Shown piece after piece: positions 25,863-34,440 of a stretch of 64,000 nt of DNA. This DNA comes from UBA7672 sp965229115 (lineage in GTDB: Bacteria > Pseudomonadota > Alphaproteobacteria > Caulobacterales > Hyphomonadaceae), in NCBI GenBank assembly GCA_965229115.1, contig CBDDIR010000003.1, forward strand, positions 124,001 to 188,000, in the 5' to 3' direction. The position numbers were made by a program, and so were the translations under genes. How positions within the stretch are numbered: position 1 is the first letter of the stretch; every line of letters starts with the position of its first letter. The notes below the pieces were generated by a model. The model did not search any database and was not told the DNA's origin. It saw nothing but the letters and a program-made list of their open reading frames with translations.

Positions 25863-26924
25863 ATGAAGACATCAGTCCTGGGCTGCCTGCTGGCTGTCGC
25901 CCTGACAGCGCCGGCCTTCGCGCAGACCTATTCGCCGCCACGCACGCCGGATGGAAAGCCCGACCTGCAGGGTGTGTGGTCCAACCAGTCGCTGACCAAT
26001 CTCACGCGCACGCCGAACATGGCGCTGACGGTGAAGCCGGAAGAGGCCGGTGCTCTGCTGAAGAACAATCCCTGGATCCTGCTGGCGCAGAGCGAAGAAG
26101 GCGCGTCGAACCTTGCTGACGGCCTGCTCGACGACAAGAACAGCGACCGCGGCTATAACACATTCTGGATTGATCCGGGCGTTTCATTCGCCACGGTGAA
26201 GGGCGAGCTTCGCACGTCCTGGCTGGTGGAGCCGGCAGATGGCCGTCTTCCGATCTCGCCTGCAGGCCAGAAGGCTCGGGCTGATGCCGGCGCGAAGAAA
26301 CGCGCCACGATCTATGAGGGCCCTGAGACGCTGCCGATTGCCGAGCGTTGCCTGATCGGTTTCACCGGAGCCGGCGGGCCGGGCATGCTCAACACGATCT
26401 ACAACAACAACTATCAGATCGTGCAGACCAGAGACGTGCTGATGATCCTGGTCGAGATGGTGCACGATGCGCGCATCATCCCGATCGTTGCCAGCAAGGC
26501 GGAAGCGAAGCACAAGCCCGCCGTGATCAAGCCGTGGCTCGGAGATAGTGTCGCTTGGTGGGAGGGCGACACGCTGGTGGTCGAGACCGTCAATGTGAAC
26601 CCGGAGCAGGGCGATCAGGGACAGATCATCCTGTCGGCAACCGGCAAGCTGACGGAAAAATTCAGCCGTGCGTCGGATGGGCAGATCTTCTACGAGTTCA
26701 TCGTCGACGATCCGACCTACTACACGCAAACATGGCGCGCAGAGATGAGCCTCAACAAGCGCGATGAGAGCGTTTACGAGTATGCCTGCCATGAGGGCAA
26801 TTATGCCATGGAAGGCATTCTCGGTGGCGCGCGTATTCTCGAGAGCCAGGGTCGCGAGAACAAGCAGGGCCCCGGCATCTTCGGGCCGAATGCGCCGCCG
26901 CCAAAAGCGAAAGCAAAGCCGTAG
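25863..26924 (+). CDS. Secreted uncharacterised protein upstream of the dehalogenase-like SDR
   Basis: The 353-residue protein has a signal peptide (MKTSVLGCLLAVALTAPAFAQ), followed by PRTPDGKPDLQGVWSNQSL and, in the second half, GDSVAWWEGDTLVVETVNVN. This pattern belongs to a family of exported bacterial proteins of unknown function. A strong AGGAGG lies before the ATG. Its stop is immediately followed by the ATG of the SDR gene, so the two are likely an operon. A lysine/proline-rich tail ends it. Confidence 0.75.
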   Translation: MKTSVLGCLLAVALTAPAFAQTYSPPRTPDGKPDLQGVWSNQSLTNLTRTPNMALTVKPEEAGALLKNNPWILLAQSEEGASNLADGLLDDKNSDRGYNTFWIDPGVSFATVKGELRTSWLVEPADGRLPISPAGQKARADAGAKKRATIYEGPETLPIAERCLIGFTGAGGPGMLNTIYNNNYQIVQTRDVLMILVEMVHDARIIPIVASKAEAKHKPAVIKPWLGDSVAWWEGDTLVVETVNVNPEQGDQGQIILSATGKLTEKFSRASDGQIFYEFIVDDPTYYTQTWRAEMSLNKRDESVYEYACHEGNYAMEGILGGARILESQGRENKQGPGIFGPNAPPPKAKAKP

Positions 26925-27629
26925 ATGACCAATGTCTTCATCACCGACATCCGTGGTTTCGCGAACCCCGCGATCGCGCAGCGGCTGCGTGGCGCGGGCG
27001 CGCGTGTAATCGGTTGCGATCCTGCGATTGCGGGCGACGGCGCTGAAGACGGCATCGAGGTGATCGGCTGGTCGACGCCTCAGGCGATGGTGGCGCAGGC
27101 GGCTGAGGCCTTCGGCGGCAAGCTGGATGCCATCGTCATCTCGCCTGCGATGCCGGCGCCGCGCACCAATGCGGAAGATTTAAGCGTTGAGTTGCTGATG
27201 CCGTATTTTCAGCGGCTGACGGCTGAAGCGCTGGTGTTTGCAGGAGCAGCCGTGAAGGCCATGCGGCCCAACAAGGCGGGGCGCATCATCTTCGGATCGT
27301 CGTCAGGCTCCATTGGCGGCATACCTGGCTTCTCGCCCTATGCCGCTGCACGGGCTGCCGTGAACGGCGTCGTGCGCACTCTGGCGCTGGAAGTCGCTGG
27401 CAGCGGCATCTCCGTGAATGCCGTCGCCGCCAACTTCATCCAGACCGAAACCTACTATCCCAAAGCGCTGCTCGAAGACCCGGTGAAAGGCCCGAAGCTT
27501 CTCGCGCGCGTGCCGATGGGCAGGCTGGGGCAGGCCGACGAAGTGGCGGCGCTTGTCGAGCTTCTGGCGCTCGGACAAAGTGGCTTCATCTCGGGACAGG
27601 TGATCCCGATCTCAGGCGCGTGGTGCTGA
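26925..27629 (+). CDS. Halohydrin dehalogenase-like SDR with S-Y-R triad
   Basis: This 234-residue short-chain dehydrogenase homologue lacks the N-terminal Gly-rich NAD(P) motif: the first strand reads ITDIRGFANPAIAQRL. The catalytic motif is YAAAR instead of YxxxK (Y139, R143), with S126 thirteen residues before Y139. Halohydrin dehalogenases such as HheC use exactly Ser-Tyr-Arg, with the same 13- and 4-residue spacings, and have a halide pocket near an N-Y or N-F pair; here NFIQTETYYP (N170, F171) fits. The C-terminal GLSGQ-like strand GFISGQVIPISGAW is present. It follows the secreted protein with no gap and is convergent with tetR. The activity is inferred. Confidence 0.75.
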   Translation: MTNVFITDIRGFANPAIAQRLRGAGARVIGCDPAIAGDGAEDGIEVIGWSTPQAMVAQAAEAFGGKLDAIVISPAMPAPRTNAEDLSVELLMPYFQRLTAEALVFAGAAVKAMRPNKAGRIIFGSSSGSIGGIPGFSPYAAARAAVNGVVRTLALEVAGSGISVNAVAANFIQTETYYPKALLEDPVKGPKLLARVPMGRLGQADEVAALVELLALGQSGFISGQVIPISGAWC

Positions 27630-27632
27630 GTT

Positions 27633-28244
27633 CTACTTCGCGGACTTCTCGGCGAAGTAGGCGATGATGCGATTGGCGCCCGCTTCGCGCTGGTCACGCG
27701 TTTCGCCGAACGAACCGCCGAGCTTTCCTTCCAGCAGAAGCGTCGCAAGGCCATGTGCAATCGACCATGACGCGATAACCGGCGTCAGGTCGGGGTTGGT
27801 CTTGTCGTCCATCTTGCCGGAGACGCCGAGCACTTCGACCGGCAGGTTGAAGCAACGCTCAGCCTTGGCCTTCGCTTCGGGGTGAGCGGACAGGTCGCAC
27901 ATTTCCGTCCGGAACATCAGGCGGAAGAGTTCGGGATGGTTGAGCGCGAAGCGGATATACGCTTCGCCCATCGCGCGGCTCTTGCTCTGGCGATCGCGCA
28001 CGAGACCGACGGCGCTGACCATGTAGTCATAGAGCTGGTCGAAGCCTTCGCCTGCGAGTTCCGCCAGGATGGCTTCGCGATCCTGGAAGTAGTGATACGG
28101 GGCCTGGTGGCTGACGCCTGCACGCCGCGCGACTTCGCGCATGGAAAGCGCGCCAAGCCCGCCCTCGTTCATCAGCTGAAGGCTGGCATTGAGGATTCCG
28201 GCGCGAACGTCATCCTTGCCGGTAGTCCGGGTAATTGCTGTCAT
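27633..28244 (-). CDS. TetR/AcrR-family transcriptional regulator
   Basis: The 203-residue protein has the TetR helix-turn-helix LSMREVARRAGVSHQAPYHYFQDREAIL (about 33-60) and a C-terminal ligand domain ending in a WHG-like region (IASWSIAHGLATLLLEGKL). It is divergent from the acyl-CoA dehydrogenase/phosphotransferase pair, with a palindromic TTGACA/TGTCTA operator in between, so it probably represses that pair and itself. The ligand may be an acyl-CoA or aromatic compound. Confidence 0.88.
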   Translation of the reverse strand: MTAITRTTGKDDVRAGILNASLQLMNEGGLGALSMREVARRAGVSHQAPYHYFQDREAILAELAGEGFDQLYDYMVSAVGLVRDRQSKSRAMGEAYIRFALNHPELFRLMFRTEMCDLSAHPEAKAKAERCFNLPVEVLGVSGKMDDKTNPDLTPVIASWSIAHGLATLLLEGKLGGSFGETRDQREAGANRIIAYFAEKSAK

Positions 28245-28262
28245 GTCTCGCCTATTACTCTA

Positions 28263-28299
28263 CTTGACACTGTCTAGGCGGAACTCCCCCTGTGTCAAG
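28263..28299. promoter_or_regulatory. tetR promoter with candidate TetR operator
   Basis: The minus-strand tetR promoter reads -35 TTGACA (28298-28293), a 16-bp spacer and -10 TAGACA (28276-28271). Overlapping the -10 is CTTGACACTGTCTAG (28263-28277), an imperfect palindrome with six of seven positions matching around a central C. A long inverted repeat CTTGACAC/GTGTCAAG also spans 28263-28299. The arrangement suits autorepression by the adjacent TetR protein. Confidence 0.5.
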
Positions 28300-28406
28300 C
28301 ACCCAATTCAGTTTCGTGACATAAGCCGAACGGTCTGTCAGCCGAGAGTTATAAGCAAAAAGCCGGAAACACTGGCAATATCCGAAGATAAACCGCTCCG
28401 GATGAG

Positions 28407-29729
28407 ATGAGCAGCCGTCTGACTTCAAGGTCTGGGGAGACGTACTTGGATTTCAATCTGCCGCCCGAACTGGCCGCCTATCTGGTCGAACTCGACCAGT
28501 TTATTGCAGATGAAATCAGACCGCTGGAGCTGGCGGACGACAACATCCGCTTCTTCGATCATCGGCGCGAACACGCGCGCACCAACTGGGATGCGGGCGG
28601 GCTGCCGCGTCATGAATGGGAAGCTCTGCTGGCGGAGGCGCGGCGACGGGCTGACAAGGCGGGGCACTTCCGTTTTGCGCTGCCGAAGGAGATAGGCGGT
28701 CAGGCGCGCAACGTTGGGGCGGGAAGTAATCTCGCCATGGCGGTGATCCGCGAGCATCTCGCGGCGAAGGGGCTGGGGCTCCATAACGATCTGCAGAACG
28801 AACACTCCATCGTCGGCAACAGCGTCGGCGCGCTGCTGATGTGGAATTACGGGTCGGAGGCGCAGAAGGCGGAGTGGATGGAGGACCTTGCCGCGGGACG
28901 GCGCGGCTTTGCGTTCGGGATCACTGAGCCAGCGCATGGGTCAGACGCGACGCACATGGACACGCGGGCTGTTCGCGATGGCGATGACTGGGTGATCGAC
29001 GGCGAGAAGACGTGGAATACCGGCGTTCATACGGCCAGCCACGACATGATCTTCGCGCGCACGTCAGGCAAGGCAGGCGACGGCCACGGCATCACGGCTT
29101 TCCTCGTGCCCACCGATGCTGCTGGCTTCAAGGCCGAGGAATTTCTCTGGACGTTCAACATGCCGACTGACCACGCGCACGTGACGCTGAAGGGCGTGCG
29201 TGTGCCGGACACGGCTGTGTTCGGCGGCGAGGGGCGGGGGCTGCAGGTGGTGCAGCACTTCTTCAACGAGAATCGGATCCGGCAGGCAGCGTCATCGCTG
29301 GGCGCGGCGCAGTATTGCGTCAATGAGGCGGTGGCCTACGCCAATGAACGTGCTCCGTTCGGCAAGCGGCTGTCGTCCAACCAGGGCATACAATTCCCGC
29401 TCGTCGAGCTGCAGACCCAGTGCGAGATGCTGCGAGCCCTGATCCACAAGACAGCGTGGCAGATGGATACGATCGGCAATTTCGCTGTCTCGGACAAAGT
29501 CTCGATGTGCAACTACTGGGCAAACCGTCTGTGCTGCGAGGCGGCTGATCGCGCAATGCAGGTGCATGGCGGCCTCGGCTATTCGCGGCACAAGCCGTTC
29601 GAGCACATCTACCGCCACCATCGTCGCTACCGCATCACGGAGGGCGCGGAGGAAATCCAGATGCGACGCGTTGCCGGCTATATGTTTGGATTCATGGATC
29701 AGCGCGCGCCCAAGGGCGTCACGGAATGA
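28407..29729 (+). CDS. Acyl-CoA dehydrogenase
   Basis: This FAD enzyme oxidises acyl-CoA at C2-C3. The 440-residue protein shows ACAD features: a middle beta-domain FAFGITEPAHGSDATHM and TRAVRDGDDWVIDGEKTWNTG, and a C-terminal helical domain with RAMQVHGGLGYSRHKPFEHIYRHHRRYRITEGAEEIQ. A TTG at 28446 with GGGGAGA upstream would give an N-terminus typical of the family (MDFNLPPEL); the ATG at 28407 is kept as the outer limit. Its stop overlaps the next gene by ATGA. Confidence 0.9.
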   Translation: MSSRLTSRSGETYLDFNLPPELAAYLVELDQFIADEIRPLELADDNIRFFDHRREHARTNWDAGGLPRHEWEALLAEARRRADKAGHFRFALPKEIGGQARNVGAGSNLAMAVIREHLAAKGLGLHNDLQNEHSIVGNSVGALLMWNYGSEAQKAEWMEDLAAGRRGFAFGITEPAHGSDATHMDTRAVRDGDDWVIDGEKTWNTGVHTASHDMIFARTSGKAGDGHGITAFLVPTDAAGFKAEEFLWTFNMPTDHAHVTLKGVRVPDTAVFGGEGRGLQVVQHFFNENRIRQAASSLGAAQYCVNEAVAYANERAPFGKRLSSNQGIQFPLVELQTQCEMLRALIHKTAWQMDTIGNFAVSDKVSMCNYWANRLCCEAADRAMQVHGGLGYSRHKPFEHIYRHHRRYRITEGAEEIQMRRVAGYMFGFMDQRAPKGVTE

Positions 29730-31132
29730 TCGATACTGTCAGGCTTGAGACTGCGCTGAAGCGCATGCCCGGCTTCGAGGCGTTGCTGGCGTGTGAGCGG
29801 CTGTCTGCGGGAGCGAGCCGGGAGACCTATCGCCTGACCATCCAGCAGGATGGGCGAGAGCAGGTTATGGCGTTGCGCCGTGCACCGAATGAAGGGGGGC
29901 GGTCTGCGCTTGGCTTCGGTCCCGGGCTTGATGTTGAGGCGAAGCTGTTCGGCGCCGCGACCGAGGCAGGCGTGCCGGGACCGCTTGTGTTCATGACGCT
30001 GGAGCCGGGCGATGAGCTTGGCTCGGGCATCGTTATGGAGTGGATTGAAGGCGAGACGCTAGGCGCTAAGATCGCGCGCGCGCCGGAGTTAGGAGACACG
30101 CGCGAGGCGTTGGCGCGGCAGTGTGGGGAGGTGCTGGCGCGACTGCACAAGGCGGATGTTGCGGCCAGCGGGCTTGATGGTGTTCTCGAAACCTTCGACG
30201 CCGAGCATTCGGTACGCAAGACACACGCCTCCTATCTCGAGTTTGAAACGCCTCAGCCGATGATTGATTTCACGGCCATGTGGCTTTTGAAGAACCTGCC
30301 TAGGCAGCGGCCGCTGACGCTCGTGCACAGCGACTTCCGCAATGGTAATTTCATCGTGCAGCCGGAGAAAGGCATCGTCGCCGTACTCGACTGGGAGCTG
30401 GCGCATATCGGCGATCCGATGCGCGATCTTGGCTGGCTCGTCACCCGCTCCTGGCGCTTCGGCGTGCCGGCAAAGCCGGTAGGCGGCTTTGGCGAGCTGG
30501 ACGATCTGATTGCTGGTTATGAGGCCGCATCCGGCGAAACGGTCGATCGTGAGGCGGTGCGGTTCTGGGAAATCTTCGGATCGTTCTGGTGGGCAGTCGG
30601 TTGTCTGTCGATGGCCGATAGCTACCGGAAGGGGATGGAGACCAGCGTTGAGCGTCCGGCTATCGGGCGGCGCAGTTCGGAATGCCAGATCGACTGCGTG
30701 AACCTGATCATCCCCGGCAAGGCGCGCAAACCGCAACCAGCGCTGCAGACGCTCTCAACGACCGAGATCCCGCGCTCGGACGAACTCCTGAAGGGCGTAC
30801 GCGATTTCCTACGCAATGAGGCGTCAGCCGCTCTCGAAGGTCGCAACCAGTTCCTTGCGAGGGTCGCCGCCAACTCGGTCGACATCGCTCTGCGCGAGCT
30901 GACCTTCGGCGCGGATGCTGCCATGTGGGAGACACAGGCTCTGCGTGGCCTGCTGGGCAAGCCGGGCGAGGTCTCAGAGCTTCGCGATTCGCTGTGCAAG
31001 GCGATCCGGCTGGGCGAAATCGACATCAATAGTACGGACCTGCACGCCTATCTGCGCGGCAGCGTTCTGGCGCAGGCGATGATCGACCAACCCAACTATC
31101 CGGGCGTCGCGGAGTGCCTGGGCCACGGCTAG
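29726..31132 (+). CDS. APH-like phosphotransferase, acyl-CoA dehydrogenase partner
   Basis: The 468-residue protein has the aminoglycoside-phosphotransferase fold: LVHSDFRNGNFIV (H201, D203, N208) and VAVLDWELAHIGDPMRDLGWL (D222). In eukaryotic ACAD10/11 such a kinase domain is fused to an acyl-CoA dehydrogenase, and it phosphorylates 4-hydroxyacyl-CoA; in bacteria the two are often neighbouring genes, as here. The start ATG overlaps the dehydrogenase stop (ATGA, 29726-29729), indicating translational coupling. A C-terminal region of about 120 residues is alpha-helical and unassigned. The substrate is inferred. Confidence 0.85.
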   Translation: MIDTVRLETALKRMPGFEALLACERLSAGASRETYRLTIQQDGREQVMALRRAPNEGGRSALGFGPGLDVEAKLFGAATEAGVPGPLVFMTLEPGDELGSGIVMEWIEGETLGAKIARAPELGDTREALARQCGEVLARLHKADVAASGLDGVLETFDAEHSVRKTHASYLEFETPQPMIDFTAMWLLKNLPRQRPLTLVHSDFRNGNFIVQPEKGIVAVLDWELAHIGDPMRDLGWLVTRSWRFGVPAKPVGGFGELDDLIAGYEAASGETVDREAVRFWEIFGSFWWAVGCLSMADSYRKGMETSVERPAIGRRSSECQIDCVNLIIPGKARKPQPALQTLSTTEIPRSDELLKGVRDFLRNEASAALEGRNQFLARVAANSVDIALRELTFGADAAMWETQALRGLLGKPGEVSELRDSLCKAIRLGEIDINSTDLHAYLRGSVLAQAMIDQPNYPGVAECLGHG

Positions 31133-31218
31133 CCGCCTGTTACGCGAGGGCAGCTGCCTACTCGACGGTATCGCGCGACGGGTCTAAACCGGGCTCAGTC
31201 ATTTCGAGGTGTTCTCCC

Positions 31219-32340
31219 ATGTCGCGTCCCGTCATTTCGGCGACCGGTCTTTATACGCCGCCGCATTCAGTCTCGAACGCAGAGCTGGTCGCCAGCCTGA
31301 ATGCCTGGACGGACAACTATAATGCCGAGCACGCCGAAGAGATCGCGGCCGGCAAGCGCGAGGCGAAAGCCCACTCTTCGGTCGAGTTCATCGAGAAGGC
31401 CTCCGGCATCAAGTCGCGCTTCGTGATCGACAAGGAAGGCGTGATCGATCCCAAGGTGATGCGCCCGCATATCCCGGAGCGTCCGAACGACCAGATTTCG
31501 GTGCTGGCCGAGATCGCTGTCAACGCCGCCAAGCAAGCGCTGGCTTCGGCTGGCCGCGAAGCAAAAGACATTGATGCGGTGATCTGCGCCGCTTCCAATA
31601 TGCAGCGCGCTTACCCAGCCATGGCTGTGGAAGTGCAGGCGGCTCTGGGCGCTGAAGGTTTTGCCTTCGACATGAACGTCGCCTGCTCGTCGGCTACCTT
31701 CGGCATCCAGACCGGCGCAGACTTTGTACGCGCAGGCCATGCCAAGACCGTGCTGATGGTGAACCCGGAAATCTGCTCGGGTCACCTCAACTTCACTGAT
31801 CGCGACAGCCACTTCATCTTCGGCGACGTCGCTACCGCTGTCCTGATCGAAGCGGAAGAGGTCGCGCCGAAGGCTCACTGGTCGATCCTCGGCACGCATC
31901 TCAAGACGCAGTTCTCGAACAACATCCGCAACAATTTCGGCTTCCTCAACCGTGCGGCGCCCGAAGGCGTTGGCAAAAATGACAAGCTGTTCGTCCAAGA
32001 AGGCCGGAAAGTTTTCAAGGAAGTCGTGCCGATGGTGTCGGCCATGATCCAGAGCGAGATGGACCGTCTCGGCATCCAGGCGAGTGACCTGAAGCGCATG
32101 TGGCTGCACCAGGCCAATGCGGGCATGAACCGCCTGATCGCAGAGCGCGTGCTGGGCCATGAAGCCAGCGAACTCGAAAGCCCGACCGTGCTGGACACCT
32201 ATGCCAACACGTCGTCGGCCGGTTCGATCATCGCTTTCCATAAGCATTCCAGCGACTTCAAGGCTGGCGAGAAGGGCCTGATCTGCTCGTTCGGCGCGGG
32301 CTATTCCGCAGGGACAGTCTTCATCGAGAAGGCGGCCTAG
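31219..32340 (+). CDS. Beta-ketoacyl-ACP synthase III-like enzyme
   Basis: The 373-residue thiolase-fold enzyme has the Cys-His-Asn triad of KAS III: C156 in NVACSSATF, H297 in WLHQAN, and N330 in ANTSSAGS. It condenses an acyl-CoA with malonyl-ACP or a second acyl-CoA. It is about 50 residues longer than FabH, with an extra segment near the N-terminus (NYNAEHAEEIAAGKREAKA). It sits in a catabolic region, so a role outside housekeeping fatty-acid initiation (OleA-like, for example) is possible. The ATG at 31219 follows GAGGTG; the longer ORF start at 31114 overlaps the phosphotransferase gene. Confidence 0.85.
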   Translation: MSRPVISATGLYTPPHSVSNAELVASLNAWTDNYNAEHAEEIAAGKREAKAHSSVEFIEKASGIKSRFVIDKEGVIDPKVMRPHIPERPNDQISVLAEIAVNAAKQALASAGREAKDIDAVICAASNMQRAYPAMAVEVQAALGAEGFAFDMNVACSSATFGIQTGADFVRAGHAKTVLMVNPEICSGHLNFTDRDSHFIFGDVATAVLIEAEEVAPKAHWSILGTHLKTQFSNNIRNNFGFLNRAAPEGVGKNDKLFVQEGRKVFKEVVPMVSAMIQSEMDRLGIQASDLKRMWLHQANAGMNRLIAERVLGHEASELESPTVLDTYANTSSAGSIIAFHKHSSDFKAGEKGLICSFGAGYSAGTVFIEKAA

Positions 32341-32481
32341 CGCCAACGCTCGTACTCTCACGCGCATTCGTGACGTTTCGACGAACGACGGCGTGCGCCG
32401 CAGCATGACGGGAATGGGAGTTGTGGCGCGGGCGCGCCTTGATAGTCTTTCGGCAAAACAAAAAGACTGCCGGAGGACATC

Positions 32482-34335
32482 ATGGGCGCCGACGCTGCGA
32501 AGCTGCCACCTTTCCGCAAGCTGCCTTTCAAGGAGCCCGACATGGAGGTCAGGCGCGGCGAGGGCGGGGCTGTCTATCTGTCCTCGCGAACGCCGCTCGG
32601 GCCTGTGCCGCGGTCTATCCCGCATGTGCTGGACGAGCGGGCGGCCGAGCATCCCGACCGCCCCTGGCTGAAGCAACGCGAGCCCAATCACGGGCCTTGG
32701 CGCACGGTGACCTATGGCGAGGGCGCGAAGATGACGCGTTCGCTGGCGCAGGCGCTGCTGGATCGCGGGCTGGGGCCGGATGCGCCGCTGCTGATCCTGT
32801 CGGGCAATTCGATCGAGCACGCGCTGATCCAGATGGCGGCGATGCGGATCGGATCGCCCGCGACGCCGATCTCGATGGCGTACTCCGTCATGTCGACCGA
32901 CTTCGCTAAGCTGAAGCACTGTTTCAATGCTGTGAAACCGAAGGCGATCTTCGTCCAGACCATGGACCCGTTCCGCAAGGCGCTGGCCACCTTGCCGCTG
33001 GATGGCGTTGCGATCATTTCGGCCGATGGGTCGGAAGGCTCTGAGGCTTTCGCGAAGTTGGCTGAAACGCCCGTCACCTCCGTTGTCGATACTGCGATGG
33101 ACTGGCTCGGGCCGGATGCGATCGGCAAGTATCTCTTCACATCGGGCTCGACCGGCATGCCGAAGCCGACGCCGCAAAGCCAGGGCCAGATGACAGCCCA
33201 GATCGCGGCGCGCACGGCGCTGGATCAGCCGCTGCCGGATCATGATCCGAACGAGGTGCTGCAGAATCTCGACTGGATGCCGTGGAGCCATATCTCGGGC
33301 GGCAATGTGAACTACAATGGCTGCCTTGCGCTTGGCGGCACGTTCCACATCGACGAAGGCAGGCCGATGCCTGGCCTGTTCGCCACCACGATGAAGAACG
33401 CTGCTGATGTGCGGCCGCAGTATTTCGGCTCGGCGCCGATTGCCTTCGCCATGCTGGCCGAAGCGATGGAGCAGGACCCGGATTTCCGCGACGCCTTCTT
33501 CAGCCGCATGAAATACATGGTCTATGGCGGCGCCACGCTGTCTGACGATCTCTATGATCGTATCCAGGCGCTGGCGATTGCCTCGACGGGTGAGCGTATC
33601 CCGCTCATCACCATGTATGGCGCAACCGAAACGCAGGGCATCACTATGGTGCACTGGGAGCTCGAGCGTGTGGGCATGGTCGGCCTGCCTCTGCCGGGCC
33701 AGACGCTGAAGCTTGTGCCCTCGGGCAACAAGATGGAAGTGCGGGTCAAAGGTCCGATGGTTATGTCGGGCTATCTGAACCTCCCTGAGAAGAACAAGGA
33801 CGTGTTTGACGAGGAAGGCTTCTACTGCCTCGGCGATGCAACGCGCTTTGCCGATCCCGAGCATCCCGAGAAGGGTCTCGTGTTCGATGGGCGCGTGACC
33901 GAGGACTTCAAGCTCAACTCCGGCACATGGGTATCTGTCGGCACGCTGCGGCCGGACATCGTCGCGGCGTGCGCGCCGCTTGTATTCGACGCGATCGTGT
34001 GCGGTCAGGACAAGCCCTATGTCGGTGCGCTGCTCTGGCCATCGCCTGCTGCGATGAAGGCGGCGATGGAGGCTGCTGGCGGCGATGGCGCCAAGGCTGT
34101 TGGCGAGCTGACGGCGCAGGTCGCGCAGAAGCTGGCGGCGTTCAATGCGACGCAGCCGGGTTCCTCGCGCAAGGTGGGGCGGTTCAAAATCCTGACCACA
34201 CCGCCGTCGCTCGATGCGGGTGAGATCACAGACAAGGGCTATGTGAACCAGCGCGTTGCGCAGGATCATCGCGCGGCCGATGTGGCGGCCTTGTTCGCTG
34301 CCGATCTTGCGCCGGGCATCGTCAAGCTGACGTAA
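32482..34335 (+). CDS. Feruloyl-CoA synthase-like AMP-dependent acyl-CoA ligase
   Basis: The 617-residue adenylate-forming enzyme shows the AMP-binding P-loop YLFTSGSTGMPK (about 217-228), a motif region YGATETQG and a C-terminal domain with GRVTEDFKLNSGTWVSVG typical of feruloyl-CoA synthases. The position after the P-loop lysine is Pro (PKPT) where Gly is usual. Ligands of this group activate hydroxycinnamates or fatty acids; the substrate cannot be fixed. It lies between a KAS III gene and an acyl-CoA dehydrogenase and has GGAGGA before the ATG. Confidence 0.85.
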   Translation: MGADAAKLPPFRKLPFKEPDMEVRRGEGGAVYLSSRTPLGPVPRSIPHVLDERAAEHPDRPWLKQREPNHGPWRTVTYGEGAKMTRSLAQALLDRGLGPDAPLLILSGNSIEHALIQMAAMRIGSPATPISMAYSVMSTDFAKLKHCFNAVKPKAIFVQTMDPFRKALATLPLDGVAIISADGSEGSEAFAKLAETPVTSVVDTAMDWLGPDAIGKYLFTSGSTGMPKPTPQSQGQMTAQIAARTALDQPLPDHDPNEVLQNLDWMPWSHISGGNVNYNGCLALGGTFHIDEGRPMPGLFATTMKNAADVRPQYFGSAPIAFAMLAEAMEQDPDFRDAFFSRMKYMVYGGATLSDDLYDRIQALAIASTGERIPLITMYGATETQGITMVHWELERVGMVGLPLPGQTLKLVPSGNKMEVRVKGPMVMSGYLNLPEKNKDVFDEEGFYCLGDATRFADPEHPEKGLVFDGRVTEDFKLNSGTWVSVGTLRPDIVAACAPLVFDAIVCGQDKPYVGALLWPSPAAMKAAMEAAGGDGAKAVGELTAQVAQKLAAFNATQPGSSRKVGRFKILTTPPSLDAGEITDKGYVNQRVAQDHRAADVAALFAADLAPGIVKLT

Positions 34336-34440
34336 GACGCGAGGGAAGGCGCCAGCGCCTGAAAGTTCGCGTGGACTTGGCTCTTTTCGTGTGCAGGATG
34401 CCGTGCGCGTAACGCAGGTTTTACAGCTATCGGAGCGGCT

